Program-made: the position numbers and the translations under genes
In this document: piece by piece, positions 6,781 to 8,551 of the stretch
How the letters are laid out: every line of letters starts with the position of its first letter
Position numbering within the stretch: the first letter of the stretch is position 1
The notes under the pieces: model-generated
Told to the model about the DNA's origin: nothing
Seen by the model: the letters and a program-made list of their open reading frames with translations, nothing else
Database searches by the model: none
Assembly (NCBI GenBank): GCA_900548205.1
Contig: URJS01000086.1
Coordinates: 1 to 8,551 of the forward strand
Source: an uncultured Roseburia sp.
GTDB taxonomy: Bacteria > Bacillota > Clostridia > Lachnospirales > Lachnospiraceae
DNA: 8,551 nucleotides
Direction of reading: 5' to 3'

Positions 6781-7809
6781 TCAAGAGTATATACGAAATT
6801 TGTTTTTCTGACAAGGCGTCATCCCCTCTTTTATCACACGCACTGCATTCCCGTACGCAATCTTCTCGATCGCATCCTCCGACAATCCGCTTTGATGAAG
6901 CCCTTCAAATAAAAGCTCCATTTTCGTGCAGTCTGCAATTTCAAACTTTCCGGTAATCCCGTCAAAATCTGTTCCGATCGCGGCGCATGCAATTCCCCCT
7001 TTATCAATGAGGTGCCTCACATGTGCGCACATACGGCTGACCCGGCTGACCGGATTCCTCTGGTCAGCATTTAAAAACTGCGGCGCAAAATTTAAGCCTG
7101 CGACACCGCCGCATTCTCCAAGCTCACGAATCATCTCATCTGTCAGATTACGCGTTGCGGGCGACAGCGCTCGACAGTTTGAATGAGATGCCACAAACGG
7201 TTTTCCGGTGCGTCTTGCGATATGTACCACATCCCAAAATCCTCCGTCGGAAAGATGCGATACGTCCACAAGCATCCCAAGCTGCTGCATATATTCCACG
7301 GCATCCCTTCCAAATTCCGTCAGTCCGCGGCTCATTTCCTTTGGGTCATCCGAATGGCAGAACCCAAAACAATTCGGATCGTTCCATGTGAGTGTCATTA
7401 GGCGCACACCCATCTCATACACCTGCGTGATCCGCTCCATGCACCCCTGTATCAGAAACCCGTTTTCTATCGTAAGGAACGCAGACAGCTTTCCCTGCCG
7501 TTTATTCTCCATCAATTCCTCATAACTTCCCGCGGGCGCAACCATCCCGCCGCACTCCTCCATTGTGCGGCAGTAGATGTTATACATGCCCTCCAAAAGC
7601 TCCTCAGGCGTTGGCTGCTCTCCTCCCTCAAACCATCCGGCGGAGCTTTTCTGCGGAAGAAACATCGCAAAAAACTGTGCCATCGCCCCCGCCTCCCGCA
7701 GCCGGCAGACATCTGTCATCGTCTGGGAAAGCGTTTCGGCAGTGCCGCTTTTTCTCATCAATGCCTCCGCCAATGTATCACAATGCAAATCAATATAACA
7801 ATACTTCAT
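6781..7809 (-). CDS. Membrane-dipeptidase-type zinc peptidase (M19)
   Basis: This 342-residue protein belongs to the renal dipeptidase family M19, binuclear zinc enzymes that hydrolyse dipeptides, often including D-amino-acid-containing ones. All key residues can be placed: His9 and Asp11 in DLHCDT, bridging Glu115 in TIENG, His185 in VSHLSD, His209 in ASHSN, and the catalytic-type Asp281 in GTDFDG. Length is typical of bacterial members. No signal peptide or membrane segment is seen, so it should be cytoplasmic despite the family name. The ATG is preceded by only a weak GGA ribosome site at about 8 bases. It is the first gene of the minus-strand run, so the operon promoter should lie upstream, between it and the insertion-sequence remnant or inside that remnant. 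I could not identify convincing -35 and -10 boxes there. Peptide recycling or cell-wall peptide turnover are plausible roles. Confidence 0.94.
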   Translation of the reverse strand: MKYCYIDLHCDTLAEALMRKSGTAETLSQTMTDVCRLREAGAMAQFFAMFLPQKSSAGWFEGGEQPTPEELLEGMYNIYCRTMEECGGMVAPAGSYEELMENKRQGKLSAFLTIENGFLIQGCMERITQVYEMGVRLMTLTWNDPNCFGFCHSDDPKEMSRGLTEFGRDAVEYMQQLGMLVDVSHLSDGGFWDVVHIARRTGKPFVASHSNCRALSPATRNLTDEMIRELGECGGVAGLNFAPQFLNADQRNPVSRVSRMCAHVRHLIDKGGIACAAIGTDFDGITGKFEIADCTKMELLFEGLHQSGLSEDAIEKIAYGNAVRVIKEGMTPCQKNKFRIYS

Positions 7810-7847
7810 TTTTCATTCCGCTTTTCTAAGCTGTTGCTCTTACTTAT

Positions 7848-8151
7848 ATGATATTCTCCCTCTTCTCCCCCGATACATACAACGCATTTATTCCAAATGA
7901 AGAAAGACGTACTTACAAAAGTATCACTTCTGAATATGGCGTATCAAAAGCCAGTATCTCCAAATGATGCAGTGAATTCAGCAAAGAATGCCAAAACAAC
8001 CCACAAGCCCAAAGTGATTATGATTCCATGAGGGAGAATCTTTGGCTCAATTGAGAAAATGAAGAACTATGGAAAGAAATTCTTTTCTTAAAATAAAACC
8101 ATAGCCAGCTGTTCTGGCATTGCGTTCTTTGCAAAGGAAATCGATTGGAGG
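7848..8151 (+). pseudogene. IS3-family transposase OrfA remnant
   Basis: OrfA of IS3 elements is a small helix-turn-helix and leucine-zipper protein that binds the element ends and is fused to OrfB by -1 frameshifting. Here the helix-turn-helix is readable as RTYKSITSEYGVSKASISK, followed by a TGA (7965-7967) exactly where a Trp is normal. Downstream SEFSKECQNNPQAQSDYD is followed by a TGA (8052-8054), then ENEELWKEILFLK, the zipper region, and a TAA (8094-8096). The typical OrfA end FFAKEID appears in another frame (from about 8125), so an indel lies near 8096-8119. The first codon is uncertain; an ATG at 7848-7850 is in frame, but the first 17 or so codons match the family only weakly. It cannot make a working protein. 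Confidence 0.8.
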
Positions 8152-8513
8152 CTTATCGGTTCCTTGAACAATATCATAAATTTTTCGGCTTACGCTAGTT
8201 GCTCAGACGGCTGCATATTTGTCCGAATGCTTACTATAACTATCGGAAACACTAGAAGGCGGGTTACTATACCCAAAAATCAGAGGTACAAACACAAATC
8301 CGGGATATTTACCATGCGCACAAAGGTGTAGACGGTTACCGGAGTATGACCGTTTATCTGGCACGTAGGGGATATACTTACAGCCCTGCAACAATTCATA
8401 AATACATAAATACGGAAATGGGGCTACGCTCTGTCGTTCGTCGGAAAAAAACGGTATATGTACACGGTAAACCGCACCGGATTTTGGGAAACAAACTGAA
8501 TAGGTTACAATAA
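8145..8513 (+). pseudogene. IS3-family transposase OrfB N-terminal remnant
   Basis: OrfB is the DDE-integrase catalytic half of the IS3 transposase. The remnant begins near EAYRFLEQYHKFFGLR and runs through RRLHICPNAYYNYRKH, HAHKGVDGYRSMTVYLARRG and YTYSPATIHKYINTEMGLRS to HGKPHRILGNKLN, which is the family's N-terminal helical (HTH_21-like) region in order. Two TAG stops interrupt it (8196-8198 at a normally Trp position, and 8253-8255). After GNKLNR the reading departs from the family and ends at TAA (8511-8513). About 120 of roughly 280-300 residues remain, and the whole catalytic domain with its D, D and E is missing. A 63-codon open frame on the minus strand within this stretch is a shadow. 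Confidence 0.85.
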
Positions 8514-8551
8514 ACTGGACAGATTTTTTAAGGGCATATACAATGAATTTA

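Larger units (their letters stand above)
7848..8513 (+). mobile_element. Degraded IS3-family insertion sequence, 3' part missing
   Basis: The stretch contains recognisable IS3-family OrfA and the N-terminal part of OrfB in the usual order, on the strand opposite to the flanking operon. Several in-frame stops and a frame change make it non-functional. The DDE catalytic region of OrfB is absent, because recognisable transposase sequence stops near 8504. Terminal inverted repeats and target duplications were not identified, so the outer limits are approximate. Confidence 0.82.

Noticed and set aside
7829..7839. AGCTGTTGCTC occurs here and at 10-20, near both window edges, suggesting a flanking direct repeat.
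   Set aside because: Several 11-base matches are expected by chance in 8.5 kb, and the surrounding bases do not match, so it is not supported as a repeat or element boundary.
7810..7900. Candidate promoter for the operon (TTGTAT and TATCAT or TATAAG boxes on the minus strand).
   Set aside because: No pair has both a good match and 16-18 base spacing, so I do not call a promoter.
8203..8394. 63-codon minus-strand open frame.
   Set aside because: It is antisense to the better-supported IS3 OrfB reading and shows no family features, so it is a shadow.

Overview
The window looks like a chromosomal segment from a Clostridia-class Firmicute, probably Lachnospiraceae-like. This is inferred from strong AGGAGG ribosome binding sites, a class 1B dihydroorotate dehydrogenase with its PyrK electron-transfer subunit, and protein sequence style. 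No marker gene fixes the species.

Layout. Every intact gene lies on the minus strand, so transcription runs from high to low coordinates. The core is one tight run of six genes: M19-type dipeptidase (6781-7809), TPR lipoprotein (5691-6734), GTPase HflX (4423-5667), dihydroorotase PyrC (3075-4412), PyrK (2296-3066) and PyrD (1388-2296). Gaps inside the run are 46, 23, 10 and 8 bases, then a 1-base overlap, and I see no terminator within it, so it is probably one operon. PyrC closes the dihydroorotate ring and PyrDK oxidises dihydroorotate to orotate with NAD+, giving two consecutive steps of de novo UMP synthesis. The next enzyme genes (pyrE, pyrF) are not in the window.

Downstream of pyrD (1-1387) the character changes. 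Sampled rows fall from about 55% to 35-38% G+C. Two small GNAT acetyltransferase genes sit in tandem, each next to a short coding-like C-terminal fragment (1279-1398 and 89-235). The stretch ends in a strong hairpin plus T-run terminator (2-54). It reads as a patchwork accessory region attached to the end of the operon.

Upstream of the dipeptidase (7848-8513, plus strand) lies a degraded IS3-family insertion sequence. OrfA and the N-terminal part of OrfB are recognisable, but there are five in-frame stops and a frame change, and OrfB is cut off before its DDE catalytic domain. Different sequence follows, possibly the end of another element. I found no RNA genes, CRISPR arrays or clear riboswitch, and no convincing new biological system. 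The most interesting items are the orphan C-terminal fragments and the gene composition of the operon.
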